From Spirochaetota bacterium (GTDB taxonomy: Bacteria > Spirochaetota > Spirochaetia > CADAEX01), in NCBI GenBank assembly GCA_009786125.1, contig WQTU01000133.1, positions 1-48,422 on the forward strand: a stretch of 48,422 bases of DNA, given 5' to 3'. Positions 27,501-35,471 of the stretch are shown in pieces. Both the position numbers and the translations under genes were made by a program. A model generated the notes under the pieces. It saw nothing but the letters and a program-made list of their open reading frames with translations. It was not told where the DNA came from and did not search any database. Each line of letters starts with the position of its first letter. The stretch's first letter is position 1.

Positions 27501-29127
27501 TCTTCAGGAGCTCCAGAATCAAATAAGGGAATATGATCAGGTAATAACCAGACTGTTAAGAGATATTGGAAGAGTGATATATAGTCATCCGCCCATAGAT
27601 CTTGAAAACTATGATATTGAAGACAGAGTTTACATTTTTTATAAACCTATTATTTTCCGGCAGCCCGGAGAAGATACTTTTTTTAGAGGAGTTGTAAGAC
27701 TTGGAGTATCTACAAGCAGTTTGCTTGCAGAAGTAAGAAATTCAAATATGATTCTTGTGCAGCAAACGCTTGTAATTGCCACAATTGCAGTTGTTTTCGG
27801 AATAATCGCAGCTCTTATTCTTTCAACAGTTATTATTCGCCCTATTCGTATGCTTGTAAAAGGTCTTGAAGTTATCCGCGATACAGAGGATAAAGAAACA
27901 TTAAAAAATCATGTGATAAAAGTTAAATCCAAAGATGAAATATTTCTTCTTGCTGAAACAGTTAACCAGATGACAGAAGGATTGGTAAAAGCTGCGGCTG
28001 CAAGTAAAGAGCTTACAGTTGGTAAAGATGTCCAGAAAATGTTTATCCCTCTTGAAAAAGATGATTTTGGGAATAAATTTACAACTGGAAAACAGTTCAC
28101 AGATAAATTTGAATATTTTGGCTATTACGAAGGTGCAAAAGGTGTATCAGGTGACTATTTTGATTATTTAAAGCTTGATGAAGATAACTTTGTGCTTATT
28201 AAATGCGATGTTGCAGGCAAAGGTGTACCTGCATCGCTAATCATGGTTGAAGTAGCAACAATTTTTCTAAGTTATTTTAAGCGCTGGAAGAGTAATCAAA
28301 AAATAAATCTGCCGGAAGTTATTATAAACATAAATGACATGCTTGAAGAAAGAGGATTTAAAGGAAGATTTGCCACATTGGTTATTGTTCTCGTAAATGT
28401 TGCAACAGGTGAAAGTTATATCTGTAATGCAGGAGACAAAATAGTTCATTTTTACAGCAAGAAAGAGAATATGATGAAACAGGTAACGCTTCCTGATGCG
28501 CCTGCATCCGGAGTATTTCCGTCGATAATGGTTGCAGAACAATTTAAGCAAGTAAAAATGAAAGTAGAAAAAGGAGATGCTTTTATACTCTTTACCGACG
28601 GTATAGAAGAATCCAAAAGAATGTTTCGCGATAGTAATTTTCAACTTATTAAATGTACTGGATCCGTAACGACTAATGATAAAACGGATATCAAGAAACT
28701 AGAGCATGGAAATCACTATGTGGGCTCAGGTGATGAAGAGTTTGGGCTTTCAAGAGTGTATGATGTATTAAATGCAGTATTTAGAAAATCAACTTATAGA
28801 CTTGAAAAATATCATAATCCTATTGAAAATGAACAGCTTACTTTTGACTTTACTTTGTGCGAAGGTACAATGGAAGAAGCAATTATGGCAATGGTTTCGG
28901 TGGAAAGGGTTTTTAGAGTGCTACTTGATCCAGCGGCAACAAAAAATAACAAAATATCTGTAGATATAAAAGTAGATGATTTTCTTAAAAAACACTTTGA
29001 TCAGTACAGGCGTTATTTTGCATACCCTGTTGAAACAACAGACAAACCAAGATATGTTGTATTCTCCAATTTAAAAGAAGACGAACAATATGATGACTTA
29101 ACAATCCTTGCATTCAGGAGAAAGTAA
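24562..29127 (+). CDS. Membrane sensor phosphatase: Asp-box propeller, HAMP and SpoIIE/PP2C domain
   Basis: 1521 residues. A signal peptide (FFIALFLLLMPASLFSVD) leads into a beta-propeller with at least four Asp-box motifs (SSDGIEWF, SSDNGRTF, SDDGMQWG, STDGGRTW). Fibronectin/Ig-like modules reach about residue 735. Membrane helices lie near 745-765, 810-830 and 1066-1086, the last two flanking a second extracytoplasmic domain with a coiled coil. A HAMP domain (STVIIRPIRMLVKGLEVI) precedes the PP2C domain: GVSGDYFDYL, CDVAGKGVPASLIM and the closing DDLTILAF with metal-binding Asp residues. Such RsbU-like enzymes dephosphorylate anti-anti-sigma factors. A ~100-residue insert lies before the last motif. 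The ligand is unknown, but the propeller suggests sensing of glycans or envelope material. Confidence 0.88.
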   Translation: MILFRTGHCFFIALFLLLMPASLFSVDIFWDSQRVIVPSNARFHSAASGGGNTAVVWHEFVRQDADRGIIFLSIATSSDGIEWFRNERFAGPFSYAGDEVSICSLAVNNNGEIFVAASVSANSVKIFKSSDNGRTFTYETHQASFAMAIGPRLFIKEDGTFIMFVTQEVGSNLSIFYSLSDDGMQWGEFRQLVSGAGFTLNFLPHFVSRNNVEYVIFQSLLLRDRLSSFQLYLMRSTDGGRTWRNLRRITDFSDPGPGTVIGADEFDNQRPHFIIVDDTIRLVWERRNINETNSQIYFATLDLAGNLIGTAERISRGNRICRYPRVASYMGTNVVTWFDNRRGDYSIIFASYTGVTWRERDLSAMAGNSTFGQMVEVGDALNIFWENRIGTTSRVVMVSPKTEVITPVITPLNFAANRRASIDRFEFSWNLPPDPVGIAGFSYSVGRDRNGEPPRRIMNTARQLRGEVTVREDGPWYIYLAAVDYAGNWSPTAVMPIFRDTQPPDRLVLEEFETDDNGFLLSNNVRINWLQTDDKPLTGFIYNLQLLDENFRSDVDDGTFLERIRNPEMRNLINPSFINRHNMDNGIWGFSVAAVDEAGNIGEPVQTVFRLNKYVPVTFITSISAVRDQLDRITISISGRGFSVGGNIHTIILDRDGQEPWDYTFYLREGAYNVQTDRLITDLTVFNIQAGEYRIGVIHPTRGLYFSRPVIRLEPSGNVKFGYFLSEHETIWKPVNRRLFTFNIGGAGFYLILALSFLVVFVSAFRIRATFNDGKQLEKDIYAIMKGIPISNKKIKEDVKKMKRRGMGLRLKFTLFVVFIIIAVVLMIALPLGRFMLDTQKNNLVTGLQRQVEVLLDNITHNARLHLPGANMIELGLLPLQREAIPDAKYVTITSRGLGNAVGHDFLWVSDDPDIFSKINAREIVPGRDRVSDPVSAMIEELEERINNEAAERVLSYSHEVDRLGREAIALVGIAGREAALQELQNQIREYDQVITRLLRDIGRVIYSHPPIDLENYDIEDRVYIFYKPIIFRQPGEDTFFRGVVRLGVSTSSLLAEVRNSNMILVQQTLVIATIAVVFGIIAALILSTVIIRPIRMLVKGLEVIRDTEDKETLKNHVIKVKSKDEIFLLAETVNQMTEGLVKAAAASKELTVGKDVQKMFIPLEKDDFGNKFTTGKQFTDKFEYFGYYEGAKGVSGDYFDYLKLDEDNFVLIKCDVAGKGVPASLIMVEVATIFLSYFKRWKSNQKINLPEVIININDMLEERGFKGRFATLVIVLVNVATGESYICNAGDKIVHFYSKKENMMKQVTLPDAPASGVFPSIMVAEQFKQVKMKVEKGDAFILFTDGIEESKRMFRDSNFQLIKCTGSVTTNDKTDIKKLEHGNHYVGSGDEEFGLSRVYDVLNAVFRKSTYRLEKYHNPIENEQLTFDFTLCEGTMEEAIMAMVSVERVFRVLLDPAATKNNKISVDIKVDDFLKKHFDQYRRYFAYPVETTDKPRYVVFSNLKEDEQYDDLTILAFRRK

Positions 29128-29442
29128 GTGAATAAGAAAAAAGGGTTTGTATGTCAAAATTGCGAAAAAGCAGTTCCTGCGAATAAGGAAAGATGCCCTC
29201 ATTGCGGAAGATTTTTTAAAGGCGTAAGGTGCCCCAAGTGTTTTTTTGTAGGAGGATCAAATGATTTTTTGAAGGGATGCCCATCTTGCGGTTATCTTGA
29301 AGATGAGGCAGGTAATCCGGATTTTCATAATCATAAAAAAAATAAAACACCCCGCACCATTCCATTATGGTTTCTTCTCTTTTCGGCAGCATTTCTCATA
29401 CTATTAATAATTATACTTATTTATATTTTTTTGAAGATGTGA
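29128..29442 (+). CDS. Double zinc-ribbon protein with C-terminal membrane anchor
   Basis: 104 residues starting at a GTG immediately after the stop of the phosphatase gene, whose end supplies the AGGAGAAAG ribosome site. Two four-cysteine ribbons are visible: CQNC..CPHCG and CPKC..CPSCG. A single hydrophobic helix near residues 77-102 (IPLWFLLFSAAFLILLIII) anchors it in the inner membrane with the ribbons probably in the cytoplasm. The specific role is unknown; the tight coupling suggests it serves the phosphatase pathway. Confidence 0.75.
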   Translation: MNKKKGFVCQNCEKAVPANKERCPHCGRFFKGVRCPKCFFVGGSNDFLKGCPSCGYLEDEAGNPDFHNHKKNKTPRTIPLWFLLFSAAFLILLIIILIYIFLKM

Positions 29443-29454
29443 TACAGTAAAATT

Positions 29455-30147
29455 ATGAAGAAAAATATAGTAATAATTATAATATTTATATTTTTGATAA
29501 TATCATGTAAGCGCGAAAGAGAGGGAGATGAATCTCTGGTGTTGTATCAAGAGCAGAGAGCAGAAAATATTATCGCAGAAGATATTAGAATATCCAATAT
29601 TAGCAATGATAATAATCAGGCTGTAACACTTAACCCAGTGGCGTCTGAAATTCAAAGAAGCAGAGTAGTGCCTGTAAATGTTGGCAATCACAATCTTTTG
29701 CGGGAACAAAACAGAGGTATCGTAACTCCGGAAGATTTTGAAATAGGACCGCTTCTTGTTTCTTCAAACAGAATTGATGAAGAAATTCAAAATAAATTAT
29801 ATAAAGAATTTATAAACAATTTTTTTACCGAGCTTAGGGAACACAACATACCTGCATCTATGATCTTATCAGAAAGTCTTTTTTTTCTTACAAATATTTT
29901 TAACTTTTATATAGAAAGAGAACAGATTCCTGATAATATCAGAATAGGCAGAGTATTCCGTACTCCGGATGGTTTAAAACTAAATTTAAGAATGTTTAAG
30001 GGTAATAATAGAACAGAGGGACAGATTGTACTTGTGGAAACAGATAATGGTCTTAGGGTAAGAAGGTTTCACGGGGATCTCGGAATGCTTGATGTAGAAT
30101 ATACCGGACGTAATGAAAAATTTGAGCCTGAGTTTTTTAGATTTTGA
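29455..30147 (+). CDS. Lipoprotein of unknown function
   Basis: 230 residues with a lipoprotein signal (KKNIVIIIIFIFLIISC; lipobox IISC). A charged linker (KREREGDESLVLYQ) leads into a mostly helical and beta C-terminal domain, from about residue 95 (EEIQNKLYKEFINNFFTELR) to DGLKLNLRMFKGNN and the final LGMLDVEYTGRN. No family is recognised. It begins 12 bases after the zinc-ribbon gene. Its stop codon falls exactly at the edge of a repeat family A copy, so the extreme C-terminus may have been altered by that insertion. Confidence 0.7.
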   Translation: MKKNIVIIIIFIFLIISCKREREGDESLVLYQEQRAENIIAEDIRISNISNDNNQAVTLNPVASEIQRSRVVPVNVGNHNLLREQNRGIVTPEDFEIGPLLVSSNRIDEEIQNKLYKEFINNFFTELREHNIPASMILSESLFFLTNIFNFYIEREQIPDNIRIGRVFRTPDGLKLNLRMFKGNNRTEGQIVLVETDNGLRVRRFHGDLGMLDVEYTGRNEKFEPEFFRF

Positions 30148-30196
30148 TACCGAAGGAGAACCTTCGCTCGCAGATACTAGCTCTGCGGGAAATACC
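30148..30196 (-). repeat. Repeat family A, intergenic copy
   Basis: Read on the minus strand it starts GGTATTTCCCGC and ends near GGTTCTCCTTCGGTA. It can form two hairpins, GCAGA..TCTGC and CGAAGG-TTCT-CCTTCG, the latter with a perfect six-pair stem. It encodes FPAELVSASEGSPS on the minus strand. It sits between the lipoprotein stop and the ribosome site of the PilZ gene. Confidence 0.8.
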
Positions 30197-30224
30197 AAGA
30201 TAAGTCGAAAAGGCGGGGATTAAA

Positions 30225-31466
30225 TTGGCTGTTGAGACAAATAGAATAGAAACAGAATTTATTATAAAATCACTTTTAGATAACATGATTCCTGTAACTA
30301 TACATAAGAATAAAAATATTACAGGAAAAGTAATAGATTATGAACTCGAAAAAAATGTAGTAATAGAATTGCAGAAAGAGGATGTAAAATTATTTGAGCC
30401 TGAAGAAAAAAATGTTGTATATTTTTCATACTTTGATCATGTAATGAATTTTTCTGTAACGGTAACCAAAACTGCGGAAAAGCAAATAGTATTTTCTTAC
30501 CCTTCAAAAATATATAAAAATTTAAGCAGAAAATATATAAGGGTAGTTCCTCCCAAAGATTCCAAAATTGTTTTTAGCATGAAAGGAGAAAGTTTTCAGC
30601 TTGATTTTCCAAAAACAGAAGAGTATAATGCCGTTGATTACCCTGAATTTGACACAGATGAATTTCCTGTTAACAATATTTCACAGTTATTAAATGAATT
30701 CAGAAAAAAAGTTCTGGAATCTGTAAGTTGTGTTAATATCGTTACATACCGCAAGCAAAAACCTGTATCTATAGAAGAAAGATTGCTTGCGATATCAGGA
30801 AAGGTTTTATATATTCCATCAGTTAATAAAGATTTACCCAGCTTTCCTGAAACGGAAAATGTTCCGATTTTAACAAAGGACACTATTGATACTTATATGC
30901 AGGATGGTGAAAAATTGCTTAAACAAAGCAATTTTAAAAAAAATGCTGACGGAGTTCGCTCAGAAGTATATTGTCCCATTTTGTATCTTGAATATGTAGT
31001 TGGATACATACATCTTCAGAATAAAGGAATAAAACAGGCAAGAATAAAAAATGATATTATTGAATATATTTATCAGTTTTCAAAAGTTCTGGCATTTTCA
31101 CTTAAAGTTAGCGGATATTTTAATCACGGAAAAGTAGAAGTTCAGGAAAGGCACGAAAACACAATAGTAGATATAAGCGCTTCCGGGGTACTGTTTGAAT
31201 CAAAATCGAAGAAACTGGAAAAATCAATTTTTCTCTACTCAGATATAAAAATTGAACTTATTCTTGGCGAAAAAAATATTCCGATAAATGTCAGAGTAAT
31301 GAGGAAATTTAAAAGCGGGGATAGTGTTTTTTACGGTCTAATTTTTCTTGAGTTAGATCCAAATGATTTTGAACATCTTTTTAATTTTATATATCAAAGG
31401 GAAATTACTGAGGATGATATAGAAAAATGGGAAGGCGGTTCAGCTCCGCCACAGATTGATATGTGA
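30225..31466 (+). CDS. PilZ-type c-di-GMP receptor with a GAF-like domain inserted between the motif halves
   Basis: 413 residues from a TTG behind AAGGCGGGG. The N-terminal ~95 residues resemble a YcgR/PlzA-type beta domain (IPVTIHKNKNITGKVIDYEL). The RxxxR motif RKYIR is at residues 102-106, whereas DISASG (DxSxxG) is at 316-321; in ordinary PilZ domains these are about 25-40 residues apart. The intervening ~210 residues end with VYCPILYLEYVVGYIHLQNK, which resembles a GAF domain. The C-terminus (IPINVRVMRKFKSG, YGLIFLELDP) completes the PilZ barrel. It is the last gene of the signalling operon and overlaps the convergent permease gene by 27 bases. Likely a cytoplasmic c-di-GMP effector; ligand binding is inferred from motifs only. 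Confidence 0.75.
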   Translation: MAVETNRIETEFIIKSLLDNMIPVTIHKNKNITGKVIDYELEKNVVIELQKEDVKLFEPEEKNVVYFSYFDHVMNFSVTVTKTAEKQIVFSYPSKIYKNLSRKYIRVVPPKDSKIVFSMKGESFQLDFPKTEEYNAVDYPEFDTDEFPVNNISQLLNEFRKKVLESVSCVNIVTYRKQKPVSIEERLLAISGKVLYIPSVNKDLPSFPETENVPILTKDTIDTYMQDGEKLLKQSNFKKNADGVRSEVYCPILYLEYVVGYIHLQNKGIKQARIKNDIIEYIYQFSKVLAFSLKVSGYFNHGKVEVQERHENTIVDISASGVLFESKSKKLEKSIFLYSDIKIELILGEKNIPINVRVMRKFKSGDSVFYGLIFLELDPNDFEHLFNFIYQREITEDDIEKWEGGSAPPQIDM

Positions 31467-32051
31467 GTATCCGAATAGCCCCCAAAATAAAAAAACTATT
31501 GCTGCAAAAAAAAGTATCTGCCTAAAACAAGGTTTTGAATTAATAGAAGGGCTCTTTGTTTTAGCTCCTTCTTTAATAGCAGGAGAATTTTCGATTTCAA
31601 GAAGCTTTGAATCTATTTGCTCTATAATGTTTTTCTTAAATTTTAAATGCAGCTCAGTCAGCTTTTCAAAGTAGAAAAAGATTTCATAAAAAAGCGCTCC
31701 TGCTTTACCCGGCAAAACAAGATCTTTTCTGACCGAGAATCTTGAGATATATACCGAACCTATCAGTAATAAAGATTTTTTTAAACCTAAAAATATTGCA
31801 CCCTGCGTAATATAGAATTGCCCAATTTCATAATATACCTTTCCTGACGGAGGATAGATATGTGCAATTATTATTCCCAAAGAGAGTAATATATTGGGTA
31901 AAACACGAAACTTTCTTCCCGTAATAATATTTAATACAACAGCTATAATAACAAAAAGAAATCTTATAAATAAATCTGTTGTAAAAAGAAACGCAGGAAA
32001 GATTATTATCCCTGTTATTAAATAGAGACGAGGATCAATATTTTTCAGCAT
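31440..32051 (-). CDS. EcfT/CbiQ-like membrane protein
   Basis: About 203 residues from the ATG at 32051, which has AAGG five bases upstream; the track's longer start (32114) would overlap the upstream gene by 80 bases. Four or five hydrophobic helices fall at the N-terminal half (LYLITGIIIFPAFLF, IRFLFVIIAVVLNII, VLPNILLSLGIIIAHI) with a long charged helical segment (KLTELHLKFKKNIIEQI) and a last helix near the C-terminus. The layout and position after a Gx-transporter gene suggest the transmembrane T subunit of an energy-coupling-factor transporter, but no ATPase gene is adjacent. Assignment is by architecture, not by a decisive motif. Confidence 0.55.
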   Translation of the reverse strand: MLKNIDPRLYLITGIIIFPAFLFTTDLFIRFLFVIIAVVLNIITGRKFRVLPNILLSLGIIIAHIYPPSGKVYYEIGQFYITQGAIFLGLKKSLLLIGSVYISRFSVRKDLVLPGKAGALFYEIFFYFEKLTELHLKFKKNIIEQIDSKLLEIENSPAIKEGAKTKSPSINSKPCFRQILFFAAIVFLFWGLFGYSHINLWRS

Positions 32052-32586
32052 ATTGACCTTGAATCGATAACTTTGTTTTAAGCCACTGCGATTTTGAAAT
32101 AAATAGTTCTGCAAAAATACCTGTAAACAGCGAAGTCACTATGCCAATAATTAAAACAGGCGGCGCCATAAGTATTGCGGCTTTTCCAAATATAAGATAT
32201 TTTGCAATAATCAGCTGAACAGTATTACTTGCAAAAGCGCCGGTAATCGAAACCCCAACCATTGAGATTTTATCTTTGCATATTCGATAAATAATTATCA
32301 TTGCAATTCCGCTTGCCAAAGAACCGGATAAAGAAAATAAAAATATATAAGAAAAAAGAGTTCCTGTTATTATACCCTGACCAATGATTTTTAGGAAAAC
32401 AAGCGCCATTGTCATGCGCGGAGAAAATATTTTAAGAGAAACCATAATGGGTATATTGGCAATCCCATACCTTATAAATAAAATTGGTTTGGGTATAATA
32501 TACTCAATCATTGCGAGAAAAATACAACATGCAGCAAGAAGAGCAAGAGTTTCTCTGCTTTTAAAAAGTGAAGGTGTCGATCTCAT
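32035..32586 (-). CDS. Gx transporter family protein (heptaprenyl diphosphate synthase component I type)
   Basis: 183 residues with five or six membrane helices. The motif RYGIANIPIMVSLKIF followed by GQGIITGTLFSYIFLFSLSG is characteristic of this family, once labelled as heptaprenyl diphosphate synthase subunit I but now viewed as an ECF-S-like membrane transporter. It is typically found beside a NusG-II protein, as here (26-base overlap), and often near ApbE flavin transferases or Rnf genes, none of which lie in the window. The substrate is unknown; a flavin or quinone precursor role is sometimes suggested. Confidence 0.8.
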   Translation of the reverse strand: MRSTPSLFKSRETLALLAACCIFLAMIEYIIPKPILFIRYGIANIPIMVSLKIFSPRMTMALVFLKIIGQGIITGTLFSYIFLFSLSGSLASGIAMIIIYRICKDKISMVGVSITGAFASNTVQLIIAKYLIFGKAAILMAPPVLIIGIVTSLFTGIFAELFISKSQWLKTKLSIQGQYAEKY

Positions 32587-32944
32587 TTTCCGCTCTTACA
32601 GCAGCCGCATCTCCTTTGATTCTTATGAAAATCATATTAGGAAGACAACCTATCCATTCTCGTGATCTTCCGATATGTCCTGATTTTACACATAATTTAT
32701 CCGCGCATGGTGAATATTGAAAAAATGCTTGCCTGTTATCAATAACAATTATGGAACTGCCAAGGGGACCGCTTATGGGGATTTCTTTGTTTTGTCCAAG
32801 GTGAAAAACCCAGGTATCGCCTCTGGAAGTTATTTCAAGAAGTTCCGGAGGCGAGTAATTGCCATATATAAAATATCCTGCAACAAGCGCTGTACTCATA
32901 CAAAGCAGTATTATTATGATATCCGCTACTTTAATTTTTATCAT
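32561..32944 (-). CDS. NusG domain II-containing membrane-anchored protein
   Basis: 127 residues. An N-terminal membrane helix (VADIIIILLCMSTALVAGYF) is followed by an extracytoplasmic NusG-II beta domain with the signature CADKLCVKSGHIGRS and GCLPNMIFIRIKG, both cysteine-containing. This is the usual partner of Gx transporters. It is the first gene of the three-gene minus-strand set and overlaps the Gx gene by 26 bases. The exact function is not established. Confidence 0.88.
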   Translation of the reverse strand: MIKIKVADIIIILLCMSTALVAGYFIYGNYSPPELLEITSRGDTWVFHLGQNKEIPISGPLGSSIIVIDNRQAFFQYSPCADKLCVKSGHIGRSREWIGCLPNMIFIRIKGDAAAVRAENEIDTFTF

Positions 32945-32958
32945 CTTAGTTATGCTTT

Positions 32959-33762
32959 TTATAAATCATTATAACTTTCATAAAACCAGTTGTATAATGC
33001 AATAATTCTGTTATAAACAGATTGTGTTATCCTTCTTGTAATAAAATTATTACCCACTGTTGTCCTGCCAATGCCGCTGCAATAAAGAAATAAACCTTCT
33101 TCCCCCGGTATTATGATGATATGAAACATCAATGATCCTCTTGCTACAGCAGGAACAAATCCCAGAGAAAGTCTTTCTGTATTACTCATTCTCATAACAA
33201 GAAATCCTGATGAAGTGTCATATTCAATTTTGTATCTATTGCTGCCAAAAACAGAATCTCTGATTCTCGCAGTAATAGTATGAGACGTAGGAACTTTGGT
33301 TATGGGATACGATACTCTTCCGGAAAGTATTTCTACTCTATCAAATAATATTCTATCTTCGTTATTAGAGACCGAGAAATATTTAATGCCTTCGAGTTTT
33401 TCAATATTTGTTGTAACTCTAAAAGAATCAAAAAGCGCATTTTTTTTACCATCTTTATTTCTATAAGGAATAAAAAAAAGAGATTCAGTTGCTACATTAA
33501 ATCTTATATTTCTTTTATTTTCCAGAATCTCTCTTTTTGATGATATGTCGGGAATGAGTCTAAAATCATCAGAAGATGCCGGGAACCGTTCAACCATTCC
33601 GAATTCAATAAGAGTATTTATTTCTTCGTTTGACATAGAGCTAAAAAATGATTTTATATCTTTGCGTAATATATTTTCATCTATATTACTATCTGAATAT
33701 ATTTTGTACGGAATAACAGATGATAAAAACACCATTAAGATTGAAAAAAAGATATTTCTCAT
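32959..33762 (-). CDS. Secreted protein of unknown function
   Basis: 267 residues with a signal peptide (NIFFSILMVFLSSVIPYKIY). The first mature part is helical (SMSNEEINTLIEFGMVERFP), the rest beta-rich: NIRFNVATESLFFIPYRNKD, YPITKVPTSHTITARIRDSV and a C-terminal GRTTVGNNFITRRITQSVY leading into an amphipathic helix. From memory similar proteins occur across treponemes, but I recognise no functional domain. Its stop is 14 bases before the NusG-II gene start, so it may head the same operon. It is divergent from murG with only 52 bases between the starts. Confidence 0.7.
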   Translation of the reverse strand: MRNIFFSILMVFLSSVIPYKIYSDSNIDENILRKDIKSFFSSMSNEEINTLIEFGMVERFPASSDDFRLIPDISSKREILENKRNIRFNVATESLFFIPYRNKDGKKNALFDSFRVTTNIEKLEGIKYFSVSNNEDRILFDRVEILSGRVSYPITKVPTSHTITARIRDSVFGSNRYKIEYDTSSGFLVMRMSNTERLSLGFVPAVARGSLMFHIIIIPGEEGLFLYCSGIGRTTVGNNFITRRITQSVYNRIIALYNWFYESYNDL

Positions 33763-33814
33763 GTATCCTCATCTAAGATATTAATATAATATCTATTCTC
33801 CTTCAAGAGGTTTT

Positions 33815-34969
33815 ATGAAGATTACTGTATGTTTTACTGGCGGCGGTACGGCAGGTCATGTTTTTCCAGGTTTGGCAGTTATGGATTCTCTTGCAAAATT
33901 TTGCAAAAATGCGAACGCGGGCACTGGTGTAAGCAGTGATTTTTTCTGGATAGGATCATCATCCGGAATGGAAAAAAAACTTCTTAAAGAAAGAGGAATA
34001 AAATTTATTGGTATACCAGCAGGCAAGCTGCGGCGTTATTTTTCATTTAGAAATTTTACAGATATTTTTAAAATAATGGCAGGTATAATCGCTTCACTTT
34101 GTATTTTGCTTAGAAAAAGGCCGGATATAATATTCTCAAAAGGAGGATATGTCTCTGTTCCTTCTGTTTTTGCAGGAAAAATCCTTGGCATACCTGTTAT
34201 AACTCATGAATCAGACTATACTCCGGGGCTTGCCACCCGTATAAATAAAAGATTTTCAAAGCTTATTTTGCTCTCTTTCGAAGAAAGCAAAAAATTCTTT
34301 GAAGAAAAATATCATAATAAGCTCTATTTTACGGGAAACCCTGTAAGAAAAATCTTTTATAGTGCAAATTCCGCTGCCGGAAGAAAAATTGCATCTGTTT
34401 CCGAAGATATTCCTGTAATAATGGTTATTGGCGGCAGTCTTGGCGCCAGAGAGATAAATGGGTTAATAGAGAAACTTTTGCCGGAACTTCTCAAAAACTA
34501 TTATGTAATTCATCAGTCCGGAAACAACAAAATATCGGAAGATATATCTAAACTTCCGGAAGAATTTAAAAAAAGGTATAAAAGATACTCTTTTATAGGA
34601 AATGAGATTGCGGATTTTATTGCTGCTTCTGATATTGTTATTTCGCGTGCAGGAGCAGGGTTGATATGGGAACTGGCAGCAGTTGGAAAAGCTTCGATTT
34701 TAATTCCTCTTCGCGGAAAAGGTACAAGAGGCGACCAGGTAGAAAATGCAGGTTTTTTAAGATCAAAAGAAGCAGCTATAGTGCTTGATGATGAAGAAAT
34801 ATTACCAGATACTTTGTATAATACAATTGTATCCCTTATTTCAAATAAAGAGTTAATAAAAAAAATGGAGAATAAAATAAAAGAATTAAGCAAGCCGGAA
34901 TCCGGCGACTATATTTCTCAAAAAATACTTGAAAGCACAAAAAAACAGCCGGAGATAAAAAATGAGTAA
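33815..34969 (+). CDS. murG: UDP-GlcNAc:undecaprenyl-pyrophosphoryl-MurNAc-pentapeptide transferase
   Basis: Adds GlcNAc to lipid I to make lipid II on the inner face of the membrane. The N-terminal glycine-rich loop CFTGGGTAGHVFPGLAV is intact, followed by FSKGGYVSVPSVFA, then THESDYTPGLATR and a C-terminal donor-site region (VIGGSLGAREIN, SRAGAGLIWELAAVGKASIL). At 384 residues it is slightly longer than average (~360). An AGAGG box lies five bases before the ATG. It overlaps cvpA by eight bases. The run murG-cvpA-clamp-loader-like-kinase-regulator corresponds, as I recall, to TP0523-TP0519 of T. pallidum. Confidence 0.96.
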   Translation: MKITVCFTGGGTAGHVFPGLAVMDSLAKFCKNANAGTGVSSDFFWIGSSSGMEKKLLKERGIKFIGIPAGKLRRYFSFRNFTDIFKIMAGIIASLCILLRKRPDIIFSKGGYVSVPSVFAGKILGIPVITHESDYTPGLATRINKRFSKLILLSFEESKKFFEEKYHNKLYFTGNPVRKIFYSANSAAGRKIASVSEDIPVIMVIGGSLGAREINGLIEKLLPELLKNYYVIHQSGNNKISEDISKLPEEFKKRYKRYSFIGNEIADFIAASDIVISRAGAGLIWELAAVGKASILIPLRGKGTRGDQVENAGFLRSKEAAIVLDDEEILPDTLYNTIVSLISNKELIKKMENKIKELSKPESGDYISQKILESTKKQPEIKNE

Positions 34970-35471
34970 TTTTCATATTTCGCCTGTAGATGTAGTTTTT
35001 ATTATTATAATTCTTTTTTTTACTATACGGGCTATATCAAGAGGGTTTGTAACGGAATTTCTCTCTATTGCGTCTGTTCTGGGCGGTATAATTGCAGGAT
35101 TTGTTTTTTCATCAATACTTACTAACTATATTGCTAAATACTTTGAAATAACATGGTGGAACAGGCTTATCTCATTTTTAGTTATTTTTCTTATCACTTA
35201 TGTCTTACTAAAATTGATCGAAAGATTTTTATATACTTTGATAGAAAAAATACAACTTCAGAGGCTGGATCGCTCTTTGGGGCTTTTTTTAGGAGTGCTT
35301 GAAGGCTGTATAATTATACTATTTATTATAATTGTTATTGATGCTCAGCCGTTTTTCAGTTCAGATAAGATTTTCTCCGATAGTATTATCGTTGAATATG
35401 CAAGAAAAATAATTTCTTCCATACCTGAAAATAGTATAATTAATCAGATTGATTTTAGTATGGGGATATAA
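34962..35471 (+). CDS. cvpA: CvpA family membrane protein
   Basis: 169 residues with four hydrophobic helices. The opening DVVFIIIILFFTIRAISRGF with VTEFLSIASVLGGIIAGFVF matches the CvpA/colicin V production protein family, as does the third-helix region FLVIFLITYVLLKLIERFLY. CvpA proteins influence envelope homeostasis and, in E. coli, purF-linked colicin V export. It overlaps murG by eight bases and the next gene by one base (TAATG), so the three are translationally coupled. Confidence 0.88.
   Translation: MSNFHISPVDVVFIIIILFFTIRAISRGFVTEFLSIASVLGGIIAGFVFSSILTNYIAKYFEITWWNRLISFLVIFLITYVLLKLIERFLYTLIEKIQLQRLDRSLGLFLGVLEGCIIILFIIIVIDAQPFFSSDKIFSDSIIVEYARKIISSIPENSIINQIDFSMGI

Noticed and set aside
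29986-30198. Minus-strand ORF of 70 residues beginning VFPAELVSASEGSPS
   Set aside because: It is antisense to the lipoprotein gene and owes its start to the repeat; informative for repeat family A, but not a gene.
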